This document shows, in pieces, positions 17,239 to 27,339 of a stretch of 64,000 bases of DNA; positions within the stretch are counted from its first letter, which is position 1, and the number at the start of each line of letters is the position of its first letter. Below the pieces are notes generated by a model. That model saw only the letters and a program-made list of their open reading frames with translations. It was not told the origin of the DNA and made no database searches. The translations under genes were made by a program, and so were the position numbers. The stretch spans positions 2,239,501 through 2,303,500 of the forward strand of contig NZ_CP152407.1 in the NCBI RefSeq assembly GCF_038958875.1, written 5' to 3'. Origin of the DNA: Acidovorax sp. FHTAMBA (lineage in GTDB: Bacteria > Pseudomonadota > Gammaproteobacteria > Burkholderiales > Burkholderiaceae_C).

Positions 17239-18497
17239 TCAGGACGAACGGCGTTCGAGGATTTCGAACGCCGGCAGCGTCTTGCCTTCGAGCACTTCGA
17301 GGAAAGCGCCGCCGCCGGTGGAGATGTAGCCCACGTCCTTCTCGATGCCGTACTTGGCAATCGCGGCCAGCGTGTCGCCACCACCGGCGATGCTGAAGGC
17401 GCTGCTGTCGGCAATAGCCTGCGCAATCGCCTTGGTGCCACCTTCGAACGCGGCGAACTCGAACACGCCCACCGGGCCGTTCCAGACGATGGTGCCGGCC
17501 TGCTTGAGCTGTGCCGCCAGCTTGGCCGCGGTCTCGGGGCCGATGTCCAGGATCAGGTCGTCGTCGGCCACGTCGGTGGCCTTCTTGACCGTGGCCGGCG
17601 CATCGGCACTGAAAGCCTTGGCGGTCATCACGTCGGTCGGGATCGGTACCTCGGCGCCACGCGCCTTCATCGCCTCGATTACCGCCTTGGCCTGGTCCAC
17701 CAGGTCGGCTTCGGCCAGGCTCTTGCCGATCTTCAGGCCGGCGGCCAGCATGAAGGTGTTGGCGATGCCGCCACCGACGATCAGGTTGTCCACGTTGTTC
17801 GCCAGGCTCTTGAGGATGGTGAGCTTGGTGCTGACCTTGCTGCCGGCCACGATGGCGACCAGTGGGCGCTTCGGCGCGGCCAGCGCCTTGGCGATGGCGT
17901 CCATCTCGGCCGCCAGCAGCGGGCCGGCGGAGGCGATGGGCGCGGTCTCGGCGATGCCGTAGGTGGTGCCTTCGGCCCGGTGGGCGGTGCCGAAGGCGTC
18001 GTGCACGAAGATGTCGCACAGCGCGCCGAGTTTCTTCGCGAGTTCGGGGCTGTTCTTCTTCTCGCCCACGTTGAGGCGGCAGTTCTCCAGCAGCACGACC
18101 TCGCCGGGGGCGACCGAGAAGTCGCCGTCGATCCAGTTGGCCACGAGGCGCACCGGGCGGTCCATGAGCTCGCCCAGGCGTGCGGCCACGGGGGCGAGCG
18201 AGTCCTCGGGCTTGAACGCCCCTTCGGTGGGCCGGCCCAGGTGGCTCGTGACCATGACCGCCGCGCCGGCGTCCAGCGCCATCTGGATGGCCGGGATGCT
18301 AGCGCGGATGCGCGTGTCTTCCGTGATGCGGCCGCTGTCGTCCCAGCCGCCGCCGGGCCGCCCCAAGGCGGTTGCTCCCCCCTCGGGGGGGCAGCGAAGC
18401 ATGGGGGGCGATAGAGGCACGTTGAGGTCGGCACGGATGAAGACCCGCTTGCCGCGCGCGAAGCCGGTTGCACACACATCGCTGAATCGCAGAGGCT

Positions 18498-18501
<4 letters not shown>
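17239..18501 (-). CDS. cbbK: Phosphoglycerate kinase with a 23-residue insertion
   Basis: A 420-residue Pgk. The usual bacterial length is about 390-397. The substrate-binding strand (FIRADLNVP), TSHLGRPTEG, DAFGTAHRAEG and the nucleotide-binding C-terminal GGGDTLAAI are present. Residues 31-53 have no counterpart in the family and are encoded by an interspersed repeat (18343-18411), placed in frame between NVPL and DDSGRITEDTRIRAS. Whether the enzyme still works cannot be told from sequence. The rest is intact and shows no drift. It overlaps cbbG by 4 bases. Confidence 0.92.
18343..18411. repeat. Interspersed GC-rich repeat, family A, copy 3 (inside cbbK)
   Basis: The core GGGCCGCCCCAAGGCGG is followed by CCCCCCTCGGGGGGGCAGCG, matching the copies near 12300 and 40930. 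It interrupts cbbK after codon 30. The 69-base segment is a multiple of three, so the frame is kept. Confidence 0.8.
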
Positions 18502-19514
<1,013 letters not shown>

Positions 19515-19532
19515 GGGGTGTTCGAGGGAAAT

Positions 19533-20213
19533 TCAGTTCAACAGGACAGAGATGTCGGGAATGACGCGATCGGGTTGGTTGGCGGTGATGGGCTCACCCA
19601 TGTTGTAGCCATAGGGCAGCGCCCACACGCGCACGCCGGCGTTGCGCGCGGTGGCCACGTCGATGGAGGAGTCGCCCACGAACAGCGCGCGTTCTGCGGC
19701 CGCGCCGAACTGCGTGAGGCAACTGTGGATGCCAGCGGGGTCGGGCTTCTTGGTGGGCAGGGTGTCGCCGCTGATCACGCGGTCGAACAGCGGTGCGAGG
19801 CGGTGTGCATCGAGCACGGTGGCGGTGTAGCGGCTTTCCTTGTTGGTCACGACGGCGAGCTTGACGCCGCGCTCGCGCAGGGCCAACAGGGTGTCGCGCA
19901 CCTGGGGGTAGAGCTGGCTGCGCGTGCCGCAACGGCGTTGGTAGTGGCGATCGAATTCGGCAGCGATCAAGCTCAGTGAGCTGCTGGACCGGATCACCTC
20001 GGCGGTGGTGTCGTTGGCCGATGCCAGTGCCTGGATCAGCAGCTCGCGCGTGCCGTGGCCGATCCAGCGCTCCACCTGCACCTGCGAGACCGCTGGCAGC
20101 TCGAAGCGCACCAGCGTGTCGTTGACGGCGTCGCCAATCTCGCCGGCGGTGGCGACCAGGGTGCCGTCGAGGTCGAACATTGCCAAGTCGAAAGCCTGGA
20201 CGTTCGCGCTCAT
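19533..20213 (-). CDS. cbbZ: Phosphoglycolate phosphatase
   Basis: A 226-residue HAD-superfamily phosphatase. Motif I is FDLDGTLV, motif II is VVTNKES, and motif III/IV lies in KKPDPAGI followed by FVGDSSIDV. It removes phosphate from 2-phosphoglycolate, the product of RuBisCO oxygenation. The start at 20213 overlaps the cbbT stop by 4 bases. A much longer upstream reading of the same frame lies inside cbbT and is not coding. Confidence 0.93.
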   Translation of the reverse strand: MSANVQAFDLAMFDLDGTLVATAGEIGDAVNDTLVRFELPAVSQVQVERWIGHGTRELLIQALASANDTTAEVIRSSSSLSLIAAEFDRHYQRRCGTRSQLYPQVRDTLLALRERGVKLAVVTNKESRYTATVLDAHRLAPLFDRVISGDTLPTKKPDPAGIHSCLTQFGAAAERALFVGDSSIDVATARNAGVRVWALPYGYNMGEPITANQPDRVIPDISVLLN

Positions 20214-22288
20214 GCCGTCACCGCTTCGATGCCGGCGCGCACACGCGGGCGTGGGTGCACCAGTGCGCGCACCTCGTCGGCCACGCGCGCGGCGGTGATG
20301 CCGAAGTGTGCGTACAGGTCTTTCGCGGGTGCCGATTCGCCGAAGCTGGCCATGCCCACCACGCGCCCGGTGCGGCCGACGTACTTGCGCCAGAAATCGG
20401 GGTGCGCGGCCTCCACCGCGATAGCGGGCAGCGCGGGCGGCAGCACCGCGTCCTGCCAGGCGGCGTCCTGCCGGTCGAACAGGTTGGTGCAGGGCATGGA
20501 GACCACGCGTGTGGCGATGCCTTCGGCCGCGAGCGCGGTCTGTGCCTGCATGGCGAGCGCCGTTTCGGAACCGGTGGCGACGATCACCGCCTGAGCACCG
20601 TCCATGTCCGAGAGCACGTAGCCCCCGCGCCGGATGTCCGCTGCGCGCGACGCATCGCCCAGCTGCGGCAGGTTCTGACGCGAGAGCGCGAGCGCGGTGG
20701 GACCGTCGCGCCGCAGCAGCGCATGGGACCAGGCCACGGCCGTTTCCAGCGCATCGGCGGGCCGCCACACGTCCAACCCCGGGATGATGCGCAAGCTGGG
20801 CACATGCTCCACCGGCTGATGGGTCGGACCGTCTTCGCCCAGGCCGATGCTGTCGTGCGTGAACACATGCACCACCTGCAGCTTCATCAGCGCGGCCATG
20901 CGCACCGCGTTGCGGCTGTAGTCGCTGAACGCGAGGAAGGTGCCGCCGTAGGGAATGAAACCACCGTGCAGTGCCATGCCGTTCATGATGGCGGCCATGC
21001 CGAACTCGCGCACGCCGTAGCTCAGGTGGTTGCCACCACTGAAGCGGCCAGCCTTGTTTGGCCCGGCGGTGACGCAGCCCTTGAAGTTGGTGAGGTTGGA
21101 GCTGGTGAGGTCGGCGCTGCCGCCGAAGATTTCAGACAGCTTCGGTGCCATGGCATCGAGCGCGAGCTGGCTGGCCTTGCGGGTGGCCACCGCATCGGTG
21201 CACTGGCCGAGCGCCGCCACCAGCGCGGGAATTTCGTTCACGAAGGCCTCGGGCAGGTCGCCGGCCATGCGGCGTTCGAACTCGGCGGCTTCGACCGGGA
21301 AGGCCTGGCGGTAGGCGGCGAGACGCGCCAGCCATTGCGTTTCCAGCGCACACCCGCGCTCGGTGGCGTTCCATGCGGCAGCGATGTCGGCCGGAATCTC
21401 GAAGGGCGCGGTGCTCCAGCCCAGCGCCTCGCGCGTGGCCTGAACCTCGGCGGCGCCCAGGGCGGCGCCGTGCACGTCGTGGCTGCCCTGCTTGTTGGGC
21501 GCGCCCTTGCCGATCACGGTCTTGCAGCAGATCAGCGTGGGCTTTCCCTCGGCCTGCGCGGCCGCGCTGCGTGCGCGCTGCAGCGCGGCGTGGATCAGGC
21601 TGGGGTCGTGACCGTCCACTGTGACCACGTGCCAGCCGTAGGCAGCGAAGCGGCGCGGTGTGTCGTCGGTGAACCAGCCCTGCACATGGCCATCGATGGA
21701 AATTCCGTTGTCGTCGTACAGCGCGATCAACTTGGACAGGCGGAGCGTTCCTGCGAGCGAACACACCTCGTGGCTAATGCCTTCCATGAGACAGCCGTCA
21801 CCCAGGAACACGTAGGTGTGGTGGTCCACGATGTCGTGGCCGGGGCGGTTGAACTGGTGCGCGAGCAGCTTCTCGGCCAGCGCCATGCCGACCGCGTTGG
21901 CCAGGCCCTGGCCCAGCGGTCCGGTGGTCGTTTCCACACCCGGTGTCACGCCCACTTCAGGGTGGCCGGCGGTCTTGCTGTGCAGGCGGCGGAACTGGCG
22001 CAGGTCGTCCATCGACAGGTCGTAGCCCGTGAGGTGCAGCAGCGCGTACAGCAGCATGGAACCGTGGCCGTTGGAGAGCACGAAGCGGTCTCGGTCGTGC
22101 CAGGCGGGGTTGGCGGGGTTGTGGCGCAGGTGGCGGTTCCACAGCACCTCGGCGATGTCGGCCATGCCCATGGGTGCGCCCGGGTGGCCCGAGTTCGCGG
22201 CCTCTACCGCGTCCACCGCCAGCATGCGGATGGCGTTCGCCATGCGGCGCGCAAGATCGAGATTGGGTTGTTGGCGGGCGGTGCTCAT
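20210..22288 (-). CDS. cbbT: Transketolase
   Basis: A 692-residue transketolase, close to the family length. The N-terminal RRMANAIRMLAVDAVEAANSG, the thiamine-diphosphate motif (GDGCLMEGISHEV through DDNGISIDG), and the pyrimidine-domain stretch (HDSIGLGEDGPTHQPVEH) are intact. It carries out the two-carbon transfers that regenerate ribulose bisphosphate precursors. The start at 22288 overlaps the end of cbbP by 4 bases. Confidence 0.95.
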   Translation of the reverse strand: MSTARQQPNLDLARRMANAIRMLAVDAVEAANSGHPGAPMGMADIAEVLWNRHLRHNPANPAWHDRDRFVLSNGHGSMLLYALLHLTGYDLSMDDLRQFRRLHSKTAGHPEVGVTPGVETTTGPLGQGLANAVGMALAEKLLAHQFNRPGHDIVDHHTYVFLGDGCLMEGISHEVCSLAGTLRLSKLIALYDDNGISIDGHVQGWFTDDTPRRFAAYGWHVVTVDGHDPSLIHAALQRARSAAAQAEGKPTLICCKTVIGKGAPNKQGSHDVHGAALGAAEVQATREALGWSTAPFEIPADIAAAWNATERGCALETQWLARLAAYRQAFPVEAAEFERRMAGDLPEAFVNEIPALVAALGQCTDAVATRKASQLALDAMAPKLSEIFGGSADLTSSNLTNFKGCVTAGPNKAGRFSGGNHLSYGVREFGMAAIMNGMALHGGFIPYGGTFLAFSDYSRNAVRMAALMKLQVVHVFTHDSIGLGEDGPTHQPVEHVPSLRIIPGLDVWRPADALETAVAWSHALLRRDGPTALALSRQNLPQLGDASRAADIRRGGYVLSDMDGAQAVIVATGSETALAMQAQTALAAEGIATRVVSMPCTNLFDRQDAAWQDAVLPPALPAIAVEAAHPDFWRKYVGRTGRVVGMASFGESAPAKDLYAHFGITAARVADEVRALVHPRPRVRAGIEAVTA

Positions 22289-23163
22289 GCGAAGGCCCTC
22301 TGCTTGCGCTCCATCATCCGCCAGATGAAGGGCGTAAAAATGAGCTGCATCGCCAGCTCCATCTTGCCGCCGGGCACCACGATGGTGTTGGCGCGCGACA
22401 TGAACGAGTCGTGCACCATGCTCAGCAGGTACTGGAAATCGATGCCCTTGGGTTTGGCGAAGCGGATCACGACGAAGCTTTCGTCCGGCGCGGGAATCTC
22501 GCGCGCAATGAAGGGGTTGGACGTGTCCACGCACGGTACGCGCTGGAAGTTGACGTGCGTGTGCGCGAACTGCGGGCAGATGTAGTTCACGTAGTCGGGC
22601 ATGCGGCGCAGGATGGTGTCGGTCACCGCCTCGGTGCTGTAGCCGCGCTTGGACTTGTCGCGCCAGAGCTTCTGGATCCACTCCAGGTTGATCACCGGCA
22701 CGACGCCGATGAGCAGGTCGGGGTGTTGGGCGATGTTCACGTCGGGCGTGATCACTGCGCCGTGCAGACCTTCGTAGAACAGCAGGTCTGTGCCGGTAGG
22801 CAGTTCTTCCCATGGGGTGAAGGTGCCCGGCTCCTGCCGGTAGGGGGCGGCCTCGTCGGGATCGTGCAGGTACTTGCGCGACATGCCGGTGCCGCTGCGG
22901 CCATAGGCGGCGAACAGCGCTTCGAGTTCGGGGAAGAGGTTGTTCTCCGGGCCGAAGTGGCTGAAGTGGCCGTTGCCGGCGCGCTCGGCCTCTGCCTGGC
23001 GCTGCTTCATCTCCTTGCGGTCGTGGCGGTGGAAGCTGTCGCCTTCGATGATGGCGGCGCTGACGCCTTCGCGGCGGAAGATGTTCTCGAAGGTGCGGGT
23101 GACCGAAGTGGTTCCCGCGCCCGACGAGCCGGTGATGGCGATGATGGGGTGGCGCTCAGACAT
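22285..23163 (-). CDS. cbbP: Phosphoribulokinase
   Basis: A 292-residue proteobacterial phosphoribulokinase, which makes ribulose 1,5-bisphosphate. It has the P-loop ITGSSGAGTTSVT near residues 10-22, the substrate region IEGDSFHRHDRKEM, and the family motif LLFYEGLHG. It lies 57 bases after cbbF, the longest internal gap of the operon after that between cbbL and cbbS is set aside, and overlaps cbbT by 4 bases. Confidence 0.95.
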   Translation of the reverse strand: MSERHPIIAITGSSGAGTTSVTRTFENIFRREGVSAAIIEGDSFHRHDRKEMKQRQAEAERAGNGHFSHFGPENNLFPELEALFAAYGRSGTGMSRKYLHDPDEAAPYRQEPGTFTPWEELPTGTDLLFYEGLHGAVITPDVNIAQHPDLLIGVVPVINLEWIQKLWRDKSKRGYSTEAVTDTILRRMPDYVNYICPQFAHTHVNFQRVPCVDTSNPFIAREIPAPDESFVVIRFAKPKGIDFQYLLSMVHDSFMSRANTIVVPGGKMELAMQLIFTPFIWRMMERKQRAFA

Positions 23164-23220
23164 GGTGACGTCCCGTGAAGTTGAAGAATCGGTGCGAATG
23201 CAAGCGTGGAGGCCGACCGC

Positions 23221-24306
23221 TCAGACGCGGAACAGGCTGCGTTCGTGGAACAGGGGGTTGTCCAGGTCTTTGCGGACGGGTTCGGCGTGGTAGCGCTCGA
23301 TGCGCTCCACCTCGTCCTTCGAACCGAACACCAGGCCGATGCGCTGGTGCAGGCCCTCGGGCTGCACACCGAGCATGGGAACGCGCCCGGTGCTGGCGCG
23401 CCCGCCGGCCTGTTCCATGATGAAACCGATGGGGTTGGCCTCGTACAACAGGCGCAGGCGGCCGGGCTTCGATGCGTCCTTCGTGTCGCGCGGGTAGAGG
23501 AACACGCCGCCGCGCATGAGAATGCGATGCGCCTCGGCCACCATGCTGGCGATCCAGCGCATGTTGAAGTCCTTGGCGCGCGGGCCGGTCTTGCCGGCCA
23601 GGCATTCGTCCACGTACCGCTTCACCGGCGCTTCCCAGAAGCGGCTGTTGGACGCGTTGATCGCGAATTCCTGCGTGTCGGCGGGTACGGTGAGATCGGG
23701 ATGGGTGAGGATGAATTCGCCCAGGTTGGGGTCGAGCGTGAAGCCGGCCACGCCATTGCCCACCGTGATCACCAGCATGGTGGTGGGGCCGTAGAGTGCG
23801 TAGCCGGCGGCCACCTGCTGCGTGCCGGGTTGCAGGAAGTCGGACTCGGTCACCTCGCGGTCTTCGGCTGCCGGCGCGCGCAGCACCGAGAAGATGCTGC
23901 CCACCGACACATTCACGTCGATGTTGCTGGAGCCGTCGAGCGGGTCGAACACCAGGAGGTACTTGCCGCGCGGGTAGGTCCGGGGAATCTGGTACGGCGC
24001 GTCCATCTCTTCCGACGCCATACCCGCTAGGTGGCCGCCCCATTCGGTGATGCGCAAAAAGTACTCGTTGCTCAGCACGTCCAGCTTCTTCTGTGTTTCA
24101 CCCTGCACGTTGACCGAGCCCCCGGTCTCGGCCGCGTGGTTGCCCAGCACGTCGCCCAGCGCGCCGAATGCCACCGCGCGCGCGATGGCCTTGCAGGCCA
24201 TGGCCACGTCAAGAATGAGCGCGTTGAAGTCGCCGCTGGCTTGGGGGAAGCGGCGGCGTTCTTCGATCAGGTACTGGGTGAGGGTCTTGCGGCCGGTCAA
24301 TGGCAT
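23221..24306 (-). CDS. cbbF: Fructose-1,6-bisphosphatase, class I
   Basis: A 361-residue class I bisphosphatase. Metal and substrate motifs are present: the FDPLDGSSNIDVN signature, the preceding EEMDAPYQIP, and the later YPRDTK and ANPIGFIMEQAGG. In the Calvin cycle the enzyme acts on fructose and sedoheptulose bisphosphates. The start at 24306 (MPLTGRKTLTQYL) overlaps the 3' end of cbbE by 10 bases. The longer upstream frame is cbbE sequence read out of frame. Confidence 0.94.
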   Translation of the reverse strand: MPLTGRKTLTQYLIEERRRFPQASGDFNALILDVAMACKAIARAVAFGALGDVLGNHAAETGGSVNVQGETQKKLDVLSNEYFLRITEWGGHLAGMASEEMDAPYQIPRTYPRGKYLLVFDPLDGSSNIDVNVSVGSIFSVLRAPAAEDREVTESDFLQPGTQQVAAGYALYGPTTMLVITVGNGVAGFTLDPNLGEFILTHPDLTVPADTQEFAINASNSRFWEAPVKRYVDECLAGKTGPRAKDFNMRWIASMVAEAHRILMRGGVFLYPRDTKDASKPGRLRLLYEANPIGFIMEQAGGRASTGRVPMLGVQPEGLHQRIGLVFGSKDEVERIERYHAEPVRKDLDNPLFHERSLFRV

Positions 24307-25058
24307 GGTGTGCTCCGCGTGGGGTTGCTGGAATGACGATCGGTTGAATCTGCGGCTTTGCGCAGCGCGCCCATGACGCCGTAGTAGCCGCCGCCCGCGT
24401 CGGGCGCGCCGAAGACCGCGCTGCCGGCCACGCAGATGTCGGCGCCGGCCTGCACGATCTGGCCGATGTTGTCCAGCTTCACGCCACCGTCCACCTCCAG
24501 CCAGATGGGCTGGCCACCGGCGGTGGTGTGCGCGTCGATGCGGCGGCGCGCCTCGCGCAGCTTGTGCAGCGTGGCAGGTATGAACGCCTGGCCGCCGAAG
24601 CCCGGGTTCACGCTCATGAGCAGCACCATGTCCAGCTTGTCCATCACGTGGTCCATCCAGGCCAGCGGCGTGGCGGGATTGAACACCAGCCCTGCCTTGC
24701 AGCCGTGCGAGCGGATCAGTTGCAGCGTGCGGTCCACGTGGCGCGAGGCATCGGGGTGGAAGGTGATGCAGCTCGCACCCGCCTTGGCGAACAGCGGCAC
24801 CAGCGCGTCCACGGGCTCCACCATCAGGTGCACGTCGATCGGAATCTGCACATGCGGGCGGATCGCCTCGCACACCAGCGGGCCGATGGTGAGGTTGGGC
24901 ACGTAGTGGTTGTCCATCACGTCGAAGTGCACGAAGTCCGCGCCCGCCGCTTCGATGGCGCGCACTTCTTCGCCCAGGCGGGCGAAGTCGGCTGACAGGA
25001 TGGAGGGTGCCAGCCGAACGGGGGAGGGTGGCAGGAGGGGCGGGTTCGCTCGGGACAT
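24297..25058 (-). CDS. cbbE: Ribulose-phosphate 3-epimerase
   Basis: A 253-residue TIM-barrel epimerase. It has the N-terminal LAPSILSADFARLGEEV, the metal-binding FVHFDVMDNHYVPN, the DVHLMV strand, MSVNPGFGGQ, and the C-terminal VAGSAVFG. It interconverts ribulose and xylulose 5-phosphate. The last 20 or so residues extend a little beyond the usual end. It lies 42 bases after cbbY and overlaps cbbF. Confidence 0.94.
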   Translation of the reverse strand: MSRANPPLLPPSPVRLAPSILSADFARLGEEVRAIEAAGADFVHFDVMDNHYVPNLTIGPLVCEAIRPHVQIPIDVHLMVEPVDALVPLFAKAGASCITFHPDASRHVDRTLQLIRSHGCKAGLVFNPATPLAWMDHVMDKLDMVLLMSVNPGFGGQAFIPATLHKLREARRRIDAHTTAGGQPIWLEVDGGVKLDNIGQIVQAGADICVAGSAVFGAPDAGGGYYGVMGALRKAADSTDRHSSNPTRSTPCH

Positions 25059-25100
25059 CGTGGGGCGACTCTGTTGTGTGGGGGAAATGGACGCGACCGA

Positions 25101-25871
25101 TCAGGCCGACTCGAACAGGGTGCTGCCGGCGTGCCAGCGGCGCAGGGCGTCCACCGTGACCCAGCGCTGGTCCATGCCAGCGACACCCTGGGGCAAGGGT
25201 TGTGCGAGATCGCCCAGGTGCGGCAACACCAGCAGGGCGTCGTCAAAACGCTGGCCGGTGGTGTGCACGGTGGGTGTGACCAGGGTCTGAATGCTGGCGG
25301 CGGTGGCCGCGCGCAGGCCGTTGGCCGAGTCCTCGAAGGCCAGGCAGGCCTGCGCCGGCAGGCCCAGGGTGGACAAGACCTGCTGGTACACCAGCGGGTC
25401 GGGCTTCTTGCGTGCGGCGGTGGCCGCATCACCGATGGCCGCGAAGTGGCGCCGCCAATCCGGCCCGAGCGGGGTGCGCAGCAAGGCATCGATGTTGGCT
25501 GGTGTGGTGGTGGTGGCGATGGCCAGGCGAAGGCCGGCAGCGAGCGCCTCGCGCATGAGGCGCAACACGCCTGGGCGCAGCGGCAGCTGGCCGCCGCTCA
25601 CGCGGCTTTCGTAGAGGCGCGTCTTGATGGCATGCACGCGGTCGATGGTGGTTCGCGCCGCGGCGCCGCTGGCGATCTCGGGTTCGACCATGTGCCAGTG
25701 GTGTGCGATGCGTTCCTTGCCGCCAGAGACCTGCAACAGGCGGATGTAGGTGGTCTCGTCCCAATGCCAGTCCAGGCGCACTTCGGCAAAGGCGTCGTTG
25801 AAGGCGGTGCGGTGGGCTTCTTCGGTGTCGGCCAGGGTGCCGTCGACGTCGAAGATGAGGGCCTCAAGCAT
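25101..25871 (-). CDS. cbbY: CbbY, HAD-family xylulose-1,5-bisphosphate phosphatase
   Basis: A 256-residue HAD phosphatase. Motif I is IFDVDGTLADTEE, motif II is ATTTTPAN, and the C-terminal motifs are KKPDPLVYQ and AFEDSANGL. CbbY of red-type RuBisCO operons removes the misfire inhibitor xylulose-1,5-bisphosphate, working alongside CbbX. I chose the Met at 25871 (MLEALIFDVDG); this overlaps the cbbX stop by 8 bases. Confidence 0.93.
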   Translation of the reverse strand: MLEALIFDVDGTLADTEEAHRTAFNDAFAEVRLDWHWDETTYIRLLQVSGGKERIAHHWHMVEPEIASGAAARTTIDRVHAIKTRLYESRVSGGQLPLRPGVLRLMREALAAGLRLAIATTTTPANIDALLRTPLGPDWRRHFAAIGDAATAARKKPDPLVYQQVLSTLGLPAQACLAFEDSANGLRAATAASIQTLVTPTVHTTGQRFDDALLVLPHLGDLAQPLPQGVAGMDQRWVTVDALRRWHAGSTLFESA

Positions 25872-26850
25872 GGGTTGCTCCTTCGGCGCCGAAGAGGCGG
25901 CTGCCAAGGATGTCGCTCGCCTGCAGCGTGGTGAGTTCTTCCGCGCTGAGCTCGTGGTCAGGCTGCGAAAACAGACGGCTGGCCTGTCTCAGGCGTGCAC
26001 GGTCGAGCGCGTTGCGCACGCTGCGCGCATTGGCGAAATGGGGTTGCTCCAGCCGCAGGCCGAGGTAACGTCCGAAGGCCTCGGCGGCTTCCGGGCTGAA
26101 GCGGTGATTCTGCTCGGCGAGCATCCTGCGCGAGATCTGCATCAGCTCGCCGGCGCTGTAGTCGGGAAAGGTGAGGTGGTGCGCAATGCGCGAGCGCATG
26201 CCGGGGTTGGACTGAAAGAAGGTGTTCATCCTGTCCTCGTAGCCGGCCAGGATCACCACGAGGTCGTCGCGGTGGTTCTCCATCACCTGCAGCAGGATCT
26301 CGATCGCCTCCTGCCCGTAGTCGCGTTCGTTCTCGGGGCGGTAGAGGTAGTACGCCTCGTCGATGAAGAGCACGCCGCCCATGGCCTTCTTCAAAACCTC
26401 GCGCGTCTTCGGCGCGGTGTGGCCGATGTACTGGCCCACCAGATCGTCGCGCGTCACGGCCACCATGTGGCCCTTGCGCACATAGCCCAGCCGGTGAAGG
26501 ATCTGCGCCATGCGCAGTGCCACCGTGGTTTTGCCGGTGCCGGGGTTGCCCGAGAAGCACATGTGCAGGCTGGGCGGCTGCGAAGGCAGACCCAGGCCGG
26601 TGCGGAGTTTGTCAATGACCAGCAGCGCCGCGATGTCGCGCACCCGGGCCTTTACTGGCGCCAGGCCCACAAGCTCATCGTCCAGTTCCTGCAGCACGGC
26701 CTCCACCTGCGTGCTGGCCAGCACCGCGCCCACCGAGCGCGGTGCCTTTGCCGGGGTGTGGGCCGGTGCCGGGCCCTCCACCGATGCGGCCGCGGTGGTC
26801 ACGGCGGCATCGAGTGGTGGCGGCGTGCTGCCAGGAATGAGGTACGACAT
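25864..26850 (-). CDS. cbbX: CbbX, AAA+ red-type RuBisCO activase
   Basis: A 328-residue AAA+ protein. Walker A (FSGNPGTGKTTVA) lies near residue 100, the pore-loop region (RKGHMVAVTRDDLVGQYIG) follows, then Walker B (GGVLFIDEAYYL) and the sensor-2 region. CbbX remodels inhibited RuBisCO by pulling on the CbbL C-terminus. The N-terminal 40 residues are a variable Pro/Ala-rich lead. It starts 14 bases after the cbbS stop. Confidence 0.95.
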   Translation of the reverse strand: MSYLIPGSTPPPLDAAVTTAAASVEGPAPAHTPAKAPRSVGAVLASTQVEAVLQELDDELVGLAPVKARVRDIAALLVIDKLRTGLGLPSQPPSLHMCFSGNPGTGKTTVALRMAQILHRLGYVRKGHMVAVTRDDLVGQYIGHTAPKTREVLKKAMGGVLFIDEAYYLYRPENERDYGQEAIEILLQVMENHRDDLVVILAGYEDRMNTFFQSNPGMRSRIAHHLTFPDYSAGELMQISRRMLAEQNHRFSPEAAEAFGRYLGLRLEQPHFANARSVRNALDRARLRQASRLFSQPDHELSAEELTTLQASDILGSRLFGAEGATHA

Positions 26851-26864
26851 GGCGGCCCGTGCTT

Positions 26865-27311
26865 TCAGGTTGCGTCTTGGTAACGCTCGCCTTCAGGGCG
26901 CACCGCGCCGTAGCCGCGCGTGGTGTAGCGCAGGCTGCGGCCGTTCACTTCCTGTCGCTCCAGCATGAAGCCGGGTTCGGTGGGGGGTCGGTTGACGATG
27001 AAACTCATCACGATGGTCTCGACGTTGCGCGTCGAGTCGAAGGCCATCATGCGGATGTAGTGGCGCGGGAATGCTTTGCGGCAAGCCTGCACTTCCTGCA
27101 GCACGCCGGCAGCGTCCTGCAGGTCGAACATCGGGTGGCCGTACATGGCCCAGTAGGTGTTGCGCGGATGCGGGTCGTCGGTGTATTCCACGCTCCAGGC
27201 GTAGCCACGCTTGAGGCCGTACTCGATCTGCGCGGTGATCTCCGCGTCGGTGAGCTCGGGCAGGAAACTGAACTGGCCTTGTGTGAGGCGGCCGGTGGGG
27301 TTGGTCATCAT
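26865..27311 (-). CDS. cbbS: RuBisCO small subunit (form IC)
   Basis: A 148-residue small subunit with the core QGQFSFLPELTDAEITAQI, the segment YWAMYGHPMFDL, and the C-terminal extension typical of red-type enzymes, which forms a beta-hairpin in the central pore. Two adjacent ATG codons (27311 and 27308) fit, with AGAGGA upstream. A further upstream reading lies in the cbbL-cbbS spacer and is unlikely. Confidence 0.95.
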   Translation of the reverse strand: MMTNPTGRLTQGQFSFLPELTDAEITAQIEYGLKRGYAWSVEYTDDPHPRNTYWAMYGHPMFDLQDAAGVLQEVQACRKAFPRHYIRMMAFDSTRNVETIVMSFIVNRPPTEPGFMLERQEVNGRSLRYTTRGYGAVRPEGERYQDAT

Positions 27312-27339
27312 GGTGTGCGGTCCTCTGTGTTGGAGCGGG

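Noticed and set aside
16459..18414. 651-codon plus-strand frame opposite cbbA and cbbK
   Set aside because: Antisense shadow of two unmistakable enzymes; no recognisable domains.
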